Source: Sequoia sempervirens (taxonomy: Eukaryota > Streptophyta > Pinopsida > Cupressales > Cupressaceae). From it: 64,000 nt of DNA. A model generated the notes under the pieces. It did no database searches and had not been told where the DNA came from. It saw only the letters and a program-made list of their open reading frames with translations. A program made the position numbers and the translations under genes. Position 1 is the first letter of the stretch, and every line of letters starts with the position of its first letter. This document shows positions 23,975 through 35,410 of this stretch, one piece after another. The DNA lies in NCBI GenBank assembly GCA_007258455.2, contig VDFB02373365.1, positions 223,423,353 to 223,487,352 on the forward strand. The letters are read 5' to 3'.

Positions 23975-24300
23975 GTAAATTGTGACACTAAAATCAATTG
24001 TGTCACTAAATTTCATCAATAGCATCACCATATAGCAAGTGTGTTGCTATACTGAAAAAATCAATGGCATCGATCTACAAAGAAAAGTGATGTCAAATGT
24101 GTCGTTATATCAATTGTTTCGCTAAATAAAAAGTTAAGGAACAATGAAAAATTAGCTTAGCATTGTTATTTAAATGTGTAGTGACAAAATTTAATATGCA
24201 TTGCTAAATTAAATATGTTTTGTTGAAACAAAAATCAAGTGTGTTGTTGTATAGCGATGCGTAGTCAAATGCATGAGTGAATAATCAATAGCATCATTGG
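23975..24300. repeat. Degenerate short-repeat array near 5' end of N1
   Basis: Words such as GTGTCGCTAAAT, GTGTTGCTAT, AATAGCATCACC and GTGTAGTGACA recur every few tens of bases in both orientations, as at the other end of N1. Confidence 0.55.
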
Positions 24301-24360
24301 ACATGAAAACACAAGAAAAACATAGTTTTAACAAGAAATTCATCATATTGATTAGCTTTA

Positions 24361-24378
24361 CCCTCCTTCTAGCACTAA
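24361..24378 (-). other. Candidate primer binding site of N1
   Basis: Minus strand TAGTGCTAGAAGGAGGG sits two to three bases inside the 5' LTR. A tRNA primer site should begin TGG, so this would be a mutated site; the tRNA is not identified. Confidence 0.3.
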
Positions 24379-24506
24379 AATGTGACCGACAATTCAGTAT
24401 GGCTGACTACACTTGATCCATGAGGATACGAACCATATTCAAGCCACTAAACATCAGTACCAATAAGATCATTCAATGCAAACTAAATTAAGAATCTAGT
24501 AAAACT

Positions 24507-25622
24507 TGTTGGCAAGAGACATTGCACATGTTTTCTGGTGTTGTCATTGATGGCAACCCTTGTCAGCTAGCCAATTCGCACATTGTCATTTTCTCATACC
24601 GGCAAACAGATTGAAGATTAGTGTTTATTTGTTAAGCTAGAACAAAGCATCCAGTAGATTTGTGTTCTTCGACTCATATGCAGATTTTCTGTTATTATTA
24701 TGTGTTGTGGATCTCAAGGAATTTTTTTCAATGCATAATCTGTGTTATCTGTAAATCTTGGTGCCTCGTATCAATTTGAGTGGAAGTTATAAGGTTCGGT
24801 TGGAAATTTTTTTGTTCATCAATGTATGAAGGCCGACTTGGTGAATATAGTTTGTTGCGGATATTTGAGGAGTTATTGTTTAAGTTTTTTTGTGTTCGAG
24901 CATTTTGATTTGGGTCCTCACTATGTTGTGGCTGACTCTTGTGGGTGCGCATTGAATATCATGGATGATTTGGTCCGATAGTTTGTGAATATTTCTTATT
25001 TTGTTGAAGTCGACATGAAGTGATTAAATTCCTTGTAGTGGATATATATAAGTAATTGATTATATAATTTTGATATAGATGTGAGTTGATGTATGTTGTG
25101 AATGTCAAAAGATCAGTAGAGCGATAATGCATAGTTCCACTTGTGCATTAAGGATTTTGTAAAGCGAGTTAAAGTAGAGCAGAGCATAAGTGCAGAATCA
25201 AACTAAAGGTCTAGAATTTGATTGTTGAGCCTAACCGGAACTGTAATTAGGAATTTTTAGATGCTATCTTTCTCAGTTCAAATCCTTTTGGAAGTATTCC
25301 AAACTTTTGCAAGGCAGTGAGTCTTTCTGATTTTGAGCAATGAGATCTAGGCAGTGTGCCTAAATGTAAGTGCATTCCCATTTTGTAATCATCTTTTTGA
25401 GTATACTCATATTATATTGTGGATTGGCCACCCACTATGGTTTTTCCCCTAGCAGGTTTTCCATGTAAAAATCCTTGTGTTATGGTGTTGTGGTTGCTTA
25501 CTTTGTGTTCATGCATATTTCTTTTGATTGAACATTATAAGTGCTTTGAAGATAAGATCAAAAAAGTTAAAAATTGCACAACACTGATTCACCTCCCCTC
25601 TTAGTGTTGCTAGATTCCAACA
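24507..25622 (+). mobile_element. Copia-type solo LTR inserted in N1 5' LTR
   Basis: 1116 bp with perfect terminal inverted repeats TGTTGG...CCAACA and a 5-bp duplication AAACT at 24502-24506 and 25623-25627. It contains the ATGGTTTTTCCCC...GGTTTTCC word (25437-25465) common near the 3' end of copia LTRs, and TTCACCTCCCCTCTTAG near the end, as in the C LTR. No internal region remains, so it probably arose by LTR-LTR recombination. Confidence 0.88.
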
Positions 25623-26100
25623 AAACTAACATATTAAAATATGAAAGCTTCAAAAACACCTATTCTAATCCATTGAAACTTATCCTATTGGGGGAGTGGT
25701 GTTGCATTGATGTGGAATGGTGACCCTTTCCCAATCCCTTGGATAATGATCTTGTTTCGATTGATTCTATTGAACAGAATTGATGAAACCAATGAAATAT
25801 GTGTGATAAAACATGATTTAAATTCTAAATTAACATGATGAATACTAAGATGATCGATATGGGTTTATGCAAATCTACTCCAAATGTATGCAATCTTCAA
25901 AATATTAAAACCCTAACGAAAAAATATATTAAATGTATGCATCTAAGTTACCATGGAAGCCATTAATGGAAGCTAAGCTAATATAAAAAATTAAACTAAA
26001 AAGATGCTAAATAAGTGCTAAATATGAGTGCAAGTGCAAGTGATTTTAACATCATGAGTTTTCTCTTAAAAGATGGATCCATTTGTCTCCAAATAGTGAC

Positions 26101-26110
26101 ATATTTATAT
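26101..26110 (-). promoter_or_regulatory. LTR TATA box, N1 5' LTR
   Basis: ATATAAATAT on minus, homologous to CTATAAATAG in the other LTR but with two changes. Confidence 0.45.
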
Positions 26111-26884
26111 GAGGACAAATGAGAAATGAAGGGTTAAGATTAAAAAGGTTAATCAATGGTCAAAAAGGAAGGAAGATGGAGGCATGGATCATGGATTCTC
26201 ATCAATGGATGAGAATCAATGATCACATGCATCAAGAGAAGAATCAAGGGTTCATATTCTTTCAAACAAACACACTTTCAAAAGATTTCCCAAAATTTTG
26301 TCAAGAGTCTTTTTCAAAAAGGAATATTCCTTTTTCAAATGAGTGAAGAAAGAGGATATTCAAAGAATATTCTCATGGGTGAGGGAAATAGATATTTAGC
26401 AAATTAAAACAAATTTTTAATGTGCAAAAGGGGAAGGAGATTCCATGGGAATATTCCTTCTGGAGGAATGTGCAAAGGAAGAATATTCCCTTGGAATATT
26501 CCCTTGCAAGTGGGAGGATTAGTAATTGGATAATTAAACAATGTTAATTATGCAATTTTAGAAGAATCACATGATATTCATTAAATACATGGTTTAATGA
26601 AAAAGGGGAGATATGATATAAAATTTAATTAAATAAGAGTACTTTAGGCATTTAAATTAAATAACTTGATGTATTTAATTTAATAGGATGAAATGTTAGC
26701 ATGAAAGGGGGTGAATTAACCCGATTAGATTAATTAGGTTAATAGATGAAAATGATGCAATTAATTAAATAGCTAGGAAAATTTAATCAATTAAGCGAAA
26801 AGAGGATGGATTTTAGGATGAAACGATGTTAATATACCTGATTCGATTGCATGATATCATTCATAACATTTTTAAGTGTCTACA

Positions 26885-27154
26885 GTAGGATATGAAATTA
26901 ATTACTCATCCATTGAGAAAGCATGCTTAGTGGTGGTTTTTTCTTCACAAAAGCTCAAATATTACATGTTTTCATGCCAAATCAAACTTATAGTAAAGAT
27001 TGACGCATTAAAATGCCTATTATCCAAAGCAACTCTCACAGGATGAATGGCCAAATGGGTAATGATCTTAACTAAATTTGACATAGAATACATGGAGCAC
27101 AAGGCAATCAAAGGACAAGTAATCACAGACCAACTAGTAGAAGCACCTATCTAT
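26885..27154 (+). pseudogene. Element A RNase H, right part
   Basis: After the GTAGG duplication (26885-26889) the RNase H of A resumes: YEINYSSIEKACLVVVF, SSQKLKYYMFSCQIKLI, AKWVMILTKFDIEY and KAIKGQVITDQLVEAP. B has the same text at 50470-50745. One stop is present near 27040. It is cut by the LTR-like insert at 27155. Confidence 0.85.
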
Positions 27155-28640
27155 TGCAAGTATGAGTGAGTTTGGTGGTGTTTTCATTGATGTTGTCATT
27201 GATGTCAACATAGTACAGATTGTTGTAGAGAAAGGAATCAAGTGATTGCAAGTTGTGCATGTATAGTTGAGATATTGTAGAGATTTTGTGAGTATATGGA
27301 GATATCTTTATGGTGTTGCAGGTGTGCTGATATGTTACCAAGTGCTTTTGAGAAATAGTGAAGACAAAATTGTGTGTGTGTCTAGAATGTGCTCTGGTTT
27401 GTACTCCGCATTTCTTCTGTGTTGATCATATCCTTGTGCTGATCTAAAGTATTGTTTATGGGAATAATTTAGTGATATGAGCTTCTAGTTTGATGAAGTG
27501 TGAAAGTTGTGTTCACCAGTGTGTGAACTAGTTTGGAAAAGTTGTTTGTCTATGGACTGGGATAAATGTATTTTCTCTGTAGTCCTCTATTGTTTTGTTT
27601 CAAGTCTTGTGGATATGATAGAAGGCTTGTAATGGTGTTATCTATGTTTTTTCAAAGATGTTCATGGTTTGGTGCTCTAGAAGATGAGTTTCAAAGTTGT
27701 TGTGTGTGTCTGTATAGTCCAGATAGACTGATGGAAAGTATTTTGTGTATGAAGTTTGTTGTATTTTCTGTAGATGAATCTGAAGGTATCTGAGATATGT
27801 TCCAATTTATAGTTAAGCGTTTTATATGGTTCGCATGTTATCTTCACATTGTGGAAGTGTTTACTTCAAAGGTCATTTTTGTTTTCATTAAGTTTTGCTG
27901 ACCTAGTATCTATATGTCATGCGAAGGATAAGTATCAATTAAGGAAGCATGTGATTTATTCAAGATGTTGTTTTGGGTCTTGGTTAAGTGTTGGTTTGAT
28001 TTGCTCTCATTCTCTTCCACAGCGGGAATGTTGAGTTACTGACTTAATTTGAATTTGTAAAATGAAGCATGTATGGCCAAGCTTGGAGAAAGTTTCTAAG
28101 GTTGAAGATGATATAAATATAATTTGAGATGTTATGGATTTGATGTATCATAATTCCACAGGTGTGAGAAGCAAGAGTGTGAGAAAGTGAATTGAGGTAG
28201 AAATACTTTAATGTGTTAGACTCTTGAAAGCAGTGAACTGATGGTGTCTGCAATTCTTAGATTAAGGATGTGGATGTGTGTAATTTATTGTGTTGGATTT
28301 TTTGTTATCCTTTTGTATCTATAGGCAGTGAGCCTCCTTGTTGGAAAGTGATTCCTATCTATAGGCAATGAGCCTTGTATCCAGATAATGAACCTCTTTG
28401 TAATCAATTTTGGAATTACTTTATATTGTGAGTTAATCGTCACCGTGGTTTTTCCCTTATTGGGTTTTCCAAATAAATCTGGTGCTTCTTGTGTTGATAT
28501 TTCTTTCTGTTATTTGCATTTCATGTTCATACTTAATAACATAATAAAGTGGATGTGAAGTTGATAAGTGTTTGAGATCTGTGATTAAGAGTGGTGACAA
28601 CTAATTCACCCCCCTCTCATTTGTCTTGCGCCTTTCAAAA
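27155..28640 (+). mobile_element. LTR-like insert in element A (copia type)
   Basis: This 1486-bp block separates the two RNase H domains of A and is flanked by CTATCTAT at 27147-27154 and 28641-28648. It starts TGCAAGTATGAG and contains CACCGTGGTTTTTCCCTTATTGGGTTTTCC (28441-28470, in parts) and AATTCACCCCCCTCTC near its end, words shared with the C LTR and the 24507 solo LTR. An 8-bp duplication would be unusual for an LTR element, so the true border may be offset. Small open stretches inside it are not supported as genes. Confidence 0.65.
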
Positions 28641-28648
28641 CTATCTAT

Positions 28649-29130
28649 GCAAAGAATCCTTTGATATCTAAATTTCCCAATGAATCAATGTTCCTTATCA
28701 ATATAGTAGATTAGTGGAAAATGTACTTTGATGGATAATTTTACCCAACATGGATTGGGGCAGGTATTCTTTTTATCACCCCTCAAGGTGATTGCATCCC
28801 AAAGTCATATTGGTTGTCCTTTCCATGTACTAACAATATTGTGGAGTATGAAGCCCTAATAATAGGTATAAAGATAGTAGTTTAGTGGTAAATACAAGAG
28901 TTGAAAGTCTATGGGGACTCACAGCTAGTTGTTGATCAAGTCAAAGATGACTACCAAACCAAGTATAATAAGCTTACTCCTTACAAGAAAATGGTAGAAA
29001 GTCTTAAGGACTTTTTCATTGATATAACATTTGAGTAGATACCACGCATGAACAATCAAGTAGCAAATTCCATCGCAACAATTGGATCATTGTTAGACAT
29101 GCCACACAATGTCCTTCAATGTGAATTCTT
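28649..29130 (+). pseudogene. Element A second (archaeal-type) RNase H (broken)
   Basis: Reads WKMYFDG, stop, then GAGILFITPQGDCIPKSYWL, VEYEALIIGIK, QELKVYGDSQLVVDQVKDDY and QVANSIATIGSLLD. The pattern DG, YEALI, GDSQLV is that of the extra RNase H that Tat elements carry after the first one. The last catalytic Asp (DNKVVDAMA in B) is Asn here. Stops also occur near 28710, 28885 and 29037. Confidence 0.8.
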
Positions 29131-29329
29131 GGTAGAACAACTTCTTGTACCAGCTTTTGAAATCCCAAAATATGAATTTGTGTGTGTAATCATTGGTCTT
29201 GGTTCCTTGTGGTATCATGATATATTCACCTATCTTAGTCGAGCTACTCTCCCATTTGATATCATCTCCAACCTTAAGAAGACCTTTGTTAAAAAGGCAT
29301 CCTGATTCATGATCCTAGGTGATACCCTT

Positions 29330-30465
29330 TTTTGTAGAAGCATCGAAGGGACATTACTATGATGTCTCAACCAAGAGGAAGCCTTGACCACCTTAATAGA
29401 AGTACATGATGTCATATGTGGTTCCCATTCTAGTGGTATGACTTTAGCTAAGAAACTATTGAGGATGGGGTATTATTGGCCAACCATGGAAAGAGAAGCT
29501 CCTCAGTACGTGCAAAAGTGTGTCCAGTGTCAACAACATGGAGATCTTATTCATGCTCTGGCTCATAAGTTACAACCAATGGTCACACCTTGGCCTTTAT
29601 TACAATGGGGGCTTGAACGCATAGGGAAAATTAACCCCAACTCATCTAATGGCCATAAGTTCATCATCACGGCCACTAAATACTTTACCAAGTGGGTCGA
29701 AGCCATCCCTATAACCTACATAACATGGAAGAAAATTGTCAAGTTTATCCTGAATTACCTTATCTGTCATTATGGTGTTTCACAAGCCCTTATTTTTTAT
29801 AACGAGACACCCTTCAAGAATCAAGATATGAAATATGTATGCCAACAATTTAACATCCAATATTGATTCTCTACCCCTTATTACCCCTATGGAAATGGTC
29901 AAGTTGAGGCTACAAACAAGACCATTTTGAAAATCCTAAAGAAAATGATCAATAGAGCTAGTCGTGATTGGAATCTGTAGTTAAATCCCACCCTATGGGC
30001 CTATCAAACTAGTATCTGCATGCCTATAGGTGCAACCCCTTTCTCCTTAGTCTATAGATTAGAAGCCATCCTACCTATTGAGGTCGAGCTTCCTTCACTA
30101 CGTGACTACAAAATCTGATCATTGATTAAGAGTACAAAGTATCTTGGCTAAATGAGTTAGAATTCCTCGATGAGCATCGTCTTGACACCCTTAATCATTT
30201 GCAATCATATCAAAATCGACTGAAATGGAGCTTTAGCAAGAAGATCAAGAGTCGATCTTTCCAGGTAGGGGATCTTTTCCTAAAGAAAAATTAGAAGAAA
30301 GTTCCAGATTAGGATAATAAAGGAAAGTTTGAGCCTAATTGGTTAGGCCTATTTGTTGTCACAACAAGCTACGGATCAGGACCATACCAATTATCAACAT
30401 CTGAAGGTGAACCCTTGTAGGAACCCATCAATATTCTACATCTTAAAAAAAATTATGCCTAGGTT
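29330..30465 (+). pseudogene. Element A integrase (broken)
   Basis: The zinc finger is complete: VHDVICGSHSSG with both His, then CVQCQQHGD. The core starts WGLERIGKINP, where the first catalytic Asp (WGLDLVG in B) is Glu. It goes on TATKYFTKWVEAIP, then ALIFYNETPF, where the second Asp is Asn, and NGQVEATNKTI with the Glu. A stop splits it near 29865, after which STPYYPYGNGQVEATNKT and TPFSLVYRLEAILPIEVELP continue. The C-terminal GPF/KFEPNWLG part near 30330 is damaged. It ends with a KKNYA-like tail at about 30465. Confidence 0.85.
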
Positions 30466-30552
30466 TGAAGGGTGTAAATCTCAAAAAATAAAAAATAAAA
30501 ATGATCAAAAATCCAAAAAATAAGAAAAAGGATTAAAAACAGTAAAGAAAAA

Positions 30553-30632
30553 AATCTTCCTCTAGTGAAAACCACTTCGGTGGTGCTTTGGGAAAGTACC
30601 TTGGTGCAAACCTAGAAAATAGGTGCCTTGCA
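30553..30632 (+). other. Conserved post-integrase block
   Basis: GTGAAAACCACTTCGGTGGTGC...AAACCTAGAAAATAGGTGCC. Similar text follows the coding region of N1 (minus, 17636-17700) and B (52622-52775). It can fold as ACCACTTCGGTGGT and CCTAGAAAATAGG hairpins. Function unknown. Confidence 0.5.
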
Positions 30633-30912
30633 TAAATAAAGCACCTTCATCTATCTTTGGCTCTTTATCCTATCATTCTTCGCATTGCATTCATCCATCA
30701 CATCATTCATCCTATATCATAGTTTGATATTGAGAAGTATCATATCCCCTTTAGTAATACTTGACATATTCCTAAGGATAGCTTATCCTACCTATATCGA
30801 GGTAGTCTATTGCATCATGCTGGGGGAAATTTGTTATGGATAAGATTAGGTTCTTGTATATCTTAAGGTTATTGGAAATCTCATCGAAAATCCCAAAAAC
30901 ATTCATAAAATG

Positions 30913-31080
30913 TTCATCAAAATCCAAAAGCATTCAAAATCCTATACAGCTAAAATCCAAAAACATTCAGAATCCTGTACAGCTAAAATCCAAAAACATT
31001 CAAAATCCTATATAGCCAAAATCCAAAAATATTCAAAATCTTGTACAGCTAAAATCCAAAAGCATTCAAAATTTTGTAAA
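30913..31080 (+). repeat. 33-bp tandem repeat in element A 3' UTR
   Basis: About five units of AAAATCCAAAAACATTCA + AAATCCTGTACAGCT. The open frame over it (KIQKHSKSYTA, 11 residues per unit) is a by-product. N1 has a degraded reverse version at 16490-17220. Confidence 0.8.
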
Positions 31081-31089
31081 GTCAAAATC

Positions 31090-33240
31090 CCAAAACATCC
31101 AAAACACATCAAAATCCCTAAACATGTCAAAAAATAAAAAATAAAAAATAGAAGCATCTTAAACTACGAGTCTTTGAGCTTGAACGTAAGCAAGGCCATC
31201 ATTGATGTGCCCCAAAGACACCCTAGGTCCATCCTTTAGGAGTGCATCATAATAAACTGACAATCCATCAATTGTTCATTTCACATCAACAAATAAGTCA
31301 AACCTTAGTTGAACTATGTGGTCTCTACATGTATAACGTAGGAAAGGCTCATCATTGATAAGCTCATGAGGCCCCTAGGATATTCTTTTAGGTTAGGTTC
31401 TTGGTCAAATCTCAGAAAAGCCCAAAACATTTGAAAACTTAGAAAAATACAAAAACATTTGAAAATTGGAAAACCCAAAAACATTTAGAAACCTTGGAAA
31501 AACCCTAAACAACCTCAAATAGTGAAAAAAACCAAAACATTCACATAAACTTTCAAACAGACCAAAAACAACAAAAAATTTCAAAACATAAAAAACATTG
31601 AAATATTTGGAAAACCCAAAACTATCCATCCCATTTTTCTTTCACCTACAATAAACTTTCACCCATAATAAATCAATCGTCATCTTCAACCTTTGGTGAA
31701 AAAGTCAAAAACAAGTATCGCAAGTCAAAAAGTGAGAACCTAATTGTCAAAATCTAGAGTCCAGATCAAAGGTAAATGAGTCGGTAAAGTTTGTATCAAT
31801 GGCCTATCACACACTTATTCCTAATCAAAACATGTAATAAACTGTCCTTGGATGTATCCTTTTGACAATGGGCATCAACATCAGAAATCACCTTAGCTAT
31901 GTTAAGTTGGCAATAGATATAGATAACAATGACTATTTATCTTTGATCTTTTCTTATGATTTATCTCAATGACCCAATCTGACGACCTCTCGATGATGTC
32001 TCAATGATTAGAGAGAAAGGAATGGGGCATCAATCATTATCTTTCATTTGTCGTGCTTGTGGGTATTCTTGTAAAATAATCTTGGTGCATACTTGCTTAG
32101 TTGTGTGTAGGGAGGTTGTTTGGAGTAGCTTGTTGACTATTGCATACATGCTTTGGTCTGAGATATTCTAAACTTCTAACCTACATTCCAATGAGGTTTT
32201 CATATGTCAAGGTGTGAACAAGAACTATCATATCTGTTTGCAGAGTCAAAGTGCATCAAATTAGATACAACACCATCTCGGTTATCAATACCATGATGCA
32301 TCGTGTCTATGTGTTATATCAAACATAAGGAATGAAAAAAAGTCCCAATCCTAGATATGAGAAAATTGAATCCATCTCATCACCAAAATCTAATAAATTC
32401 TTAATGGATCATGGATTTGTTAGACTTTTGAATCAATCTTAAAATCAATGGTCAAATCATTTTATTCTTCTATATTCTTTCCATGCTAGCCTGGTATCAT
32501 GTTAGTCAACAAAAACATAATCATGCATCCATCCTACATCCACAAATCATCAGCATGCATATATCTCACAACATCACAACATATCATCATAATAATAGGA
32601 AACATAATCCATTGCATCATCATTATCATTTAAGTTGTTTTGAGTAATATAGATTTTTTATTCTAAGCATCTTAATCCATGGCATTATCATTCATCACAT
32701 CCATATCATACACATGAACATGTGCATCATCCATATATACATCCATATAAGTACAGATATCATGACATCATAGATCGCATGGGAAAAGTACACAAAAAGA
32801 AATGCATCCATTCATACATCTTGCATAAGCATATCTTATCATCGGCATATCATATCATGTCATTACATATCATAAAAAGATACTAAAAAATAAGGTAACA
32901 CATCCATTGCATTACATTGCATCCATCGAGCATAAACATCACATATCATAAACATTACATCATAGATCATCACATGTCGCATAAATAAGGAAGTACATCC
33001 ATCACATAAATATAACATCACATCATATCATATGGTTTCATACATCCATAAAGCATGAAATAAAGAACATCACATCATAAATCTACATCATCATCATCAT
33101 ATATATATATATCAAATAATGACTGTCATGGTACAATATCTGAATCATTGTGTATAAAAATCATTAAGAGTACAATATACATGAGGCTATCGAAAAGGAG
33201 CCTATGAATGTGTATCTGTATAAATAATTAGGAAAGGAAT
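31090..33240 (+). other. Element A 3' untranslated region
   Basis: No ORF supported. It holds two related blocks (near 31160-31240 and 31300-31390), a stretch of AAAACATTTGAAAA repeats (31420-31620), TTATCAATA/CATCATATCAT-rich sequence and a TCA/TA microsatellite at 33085-33111. It is homologous in reverse to N1 15192-17600. Confidence 0.6.
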
Positions 33241-33251
33241 AAAAAAAGTGT

Positions 33252-34945
33252 CTATCCCTGGTGGCTTCTCAACTTCCCAGGTCTAACTAAAGGTTGATCC
33301 TCAATTTCCTTCTGCACTACCCCACTCCTCTGAGAGTAGTTAGAATGTCTCATCTCCCGGGGGATGTCTCTATGATAGTGCATCCTATAATAAACAACCT
33401 CTATGGCTGCCTCTTTATATAATCTGGTCGATACAACTTGTCCCTGTGATTCCACTATCACAGCCTCAAGCTGCTACTTGTGCCCAATCTCCTAGGCTAG
33501 TTGTAGGTCTAGTTGATGTCGTAACTGAACCTATCTATCTCTCTCTATATTCATCATCTGAAGTTGCACATGTAGATGATCCCTCTCTACTATAAGGGAA
33601 ATAATTTTCCCATCCCGTGGATCTGGCTACTGAGGTGGTGGTGGTGGTGCCTCCAAAACTAGTCCATCCTACTATCCCACATGCTAATGCCCTAGGTCCT
33701 GATGACCCTGATCCTGCTGAACCTACTCTCCATGACTTGGATCTTGCACCCTCTACTGCTCTACCTCCTGTCGGCCTCCATCCCTACCTCTTCCTCTGCC
33801 TCTGCCTCACCCATCAGAGTATCACCCCATTGGATCTGTCAGGTGAGTGGGTGGTCTCCACCACACATCATATGCTAGGGTAGTCCCCGCATCTAGAAAA
33901 CCCTGATCATAGCCCTATGGGTGGACAACTAGCTATTGAAACTCATTGATCACCATGATGGGATCAATTTGAGCTCCCACTCTACCACTCTCTGATATCT
34001 CACAAAAATAGTTGTGTAATCATCAGGAGGCATGTCATGTACCTCCCTAAACTGCCATGCAACGTGGTCTGGAAGGTACCACTCCACCATAGTGTGCTAT
34101 TTCCCTTGAATATGGTGGGATTTTCAAGCAAAATATAACTGCTACCGATTGTCATACCAAGCAGGAACCTGCAACCACAGCCTCCATCTAAATACGATCA
34201 TGTTATTTATGACATGATGCTAATATGGAATACCTGTCGAGTCAGTATGTTGTAATGTCATGGGACTCTGTAACTGAACACAATCAAATCATCCTAATAC
34301 ACGTCTACAAAAACAACCAATGGTCTCAAAACATCTATATGCTCATAAACCCAAATATGCAGCAATGTCACCCCAACTCCGATGCTTCTGCCCTGGCAAT
34401 ATACTGCATGATGCATATCATTATATAGGGAAGCTAGAAGAACTAGCCCCCATGCATACATAATGGTTCATCGGATCATGTCATATCATGCCACCCCCCA
34501 ACCCAGACTAAAACCTCTACCCCGTCGGTCTAGGGAAATCACACCAACAATGAGCACAGCAACGAATAATTTGAAGATCGGTACCCGAGCTTTGTATAGA
34601 TCCGCATCTATCTGTGAGCTCACTAAAATGATGTCAAAAGGGAACAACATGCATCTTTCTTAGTATCTGTTTCATAGATAACGCACTCCCAATGAATGGG
34701 AAGTCTTAGGATCTGCCACACATCCTCGAGTATGATTGTAGCCTCATCAGTGGGCAAGTGGAAAGAGGATATCTCACTATGCCACCTCTCAATGAGTGTT
34801 GTCATCATGGATACATGGGTGTAGACCTTTGGCATGAAAGCAATGAACCCTAATCCAAGCATCCCTAGCCACTCTACCTCCAAGTCATCAAAGTCCCATG
34901 TCGCTGCCAAAATATCTAATCGGTGCTCTCATAACATCAAAGGTT
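33252..34945 (-). pseudogene. PMD ORF of element A, antisense to the element (broken)
   Basis: On minus from about 34945: HRLDILAATWDFDDLEVEWL, LGLGFIAFMPKV, MTTLIERWHSEISSFHLP, EATIILEDVWQILRLPIHWE. The Trp-Gly core (near 34200-34350) and a Gln/acid-rich tail follow, ending at 33252 with LYKEAAIEVVYYRMHYHRD. It is the same protein as in N1 and B: a plant mobile domain protein with a polar coiled tail. Stops and frameshifts are frequent between 33880 and 34620. The small + strand ORFs at 33617-33883 and 34225-34428 are shadows. Confidence 0.72.
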
Positions 34946-35039
34946 GAGTATCCTCCTACACACACATCACACACACAGTATCAATTCGCCTACAAAATAT
35001 GAAAACTGATCAAAATCAAAGGGTTTGCATCCTAGAAAC
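34946..35039. other. Spacer upstream of PMD ORF (element A)
   Basis: Short AT-rich spacer with CACACACATCACACACACAG (34958-34977). In the antisense direction it would hold the PMD promoter; none is recognised. Confidence 0.3.
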
Positions 35040-35410
35040 ATTAATTGAGCCATTGAAATCAATAGCATTGTCATTTCTAAGGTGCATCGTTGTATCATTT
35101 TGGGGTGTGTGTCACCAATTTGGGGATGCACATCACAATACTCAATTGTGCATCAACATTGAGGCACGTCGCTATGCTTAAAAATTCTAGTGTATCGCTA
35201 TTTGATTAGTGTGTTTCCCATCGCTTTTGCACGTCACTAAACTAAAAAACCCTATGTGTCATAATTCTAGCAGTGTGACGCCCGAGCAAACTACGTCGCT
35301 AAAATAAAAAAACCCTGGTGCTCCACTAAATAGCAAGTGTGTGACTAAAATATCAATAATGACACTTTTGATGCCTTTTGTGTGTCACTATATAGTGACG
35401 CCCTAGAAAA
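35040..35410. repeat. Degenerate short-repeat array near 3' end of element A
   Basis: Words such as AATAGCATTGTC, GTGCATCGTTGT, GGCACGTCGCTATGC, GTGTATCGCTATT, GCACGTCACTAAA and TATAGTGACGCCC recur, in both orientations. It matches the array at 5130-5450 of N1. Confidence 0.6.

Larger units (their letters stand above)
3123..26884 (-). mobile_element. Element N1: nonautonomous Ty3/gypsy Tat-type element inserted in element A
   Basis: N1 is bounded by LTRs 3123-4520 and 24381-26884, both TG...CA, and flanked by GTAGG duplications. The minus strand is the sense strand: a purine tract precedes the 3' LTR, TATA boxes read on minus, and gag is on minus. The LTRs are homologous to the 3' LTR of element A, so a relative inserted head-on into A. 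Internally it has a leader, gag (19734-21905), an unknown ORF region (about 17930-19570), a 3' UTR like that of A, an antisense PMD ORF and repeat arrays at both ends. I see no RT, RNase H or integrase of its own, so it would need enzymes from another element. It is interrupted by N2 and by a solo LTR. Confidence 0.85.
24381..26884 (-). repeat. N1 5' LTR, carrying a solo LTR insert
   Basis: Begins (on +) TGTGACCGACAATTCAGTATGG and ends TTTTTAAGTGTCTACA, followed by GTAGG. It aligns to 3123-4520 except for the insert at 24507-25622 and small gaps. A TATA-like ATATAAATAT lies at 26101-26110 on minus. Confidence 0.92.

Noticed and set aside
27566..28034. Short ORFs with Cys and hydrophobic text
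   Set aside because: They fall in an LTR-like insert and show no family signature or conserved frame.
30910..31137. Lys/His-rich ORF KIQKHSK repeats
   Set aside because: By-product of the 33-bp tandem repeat.
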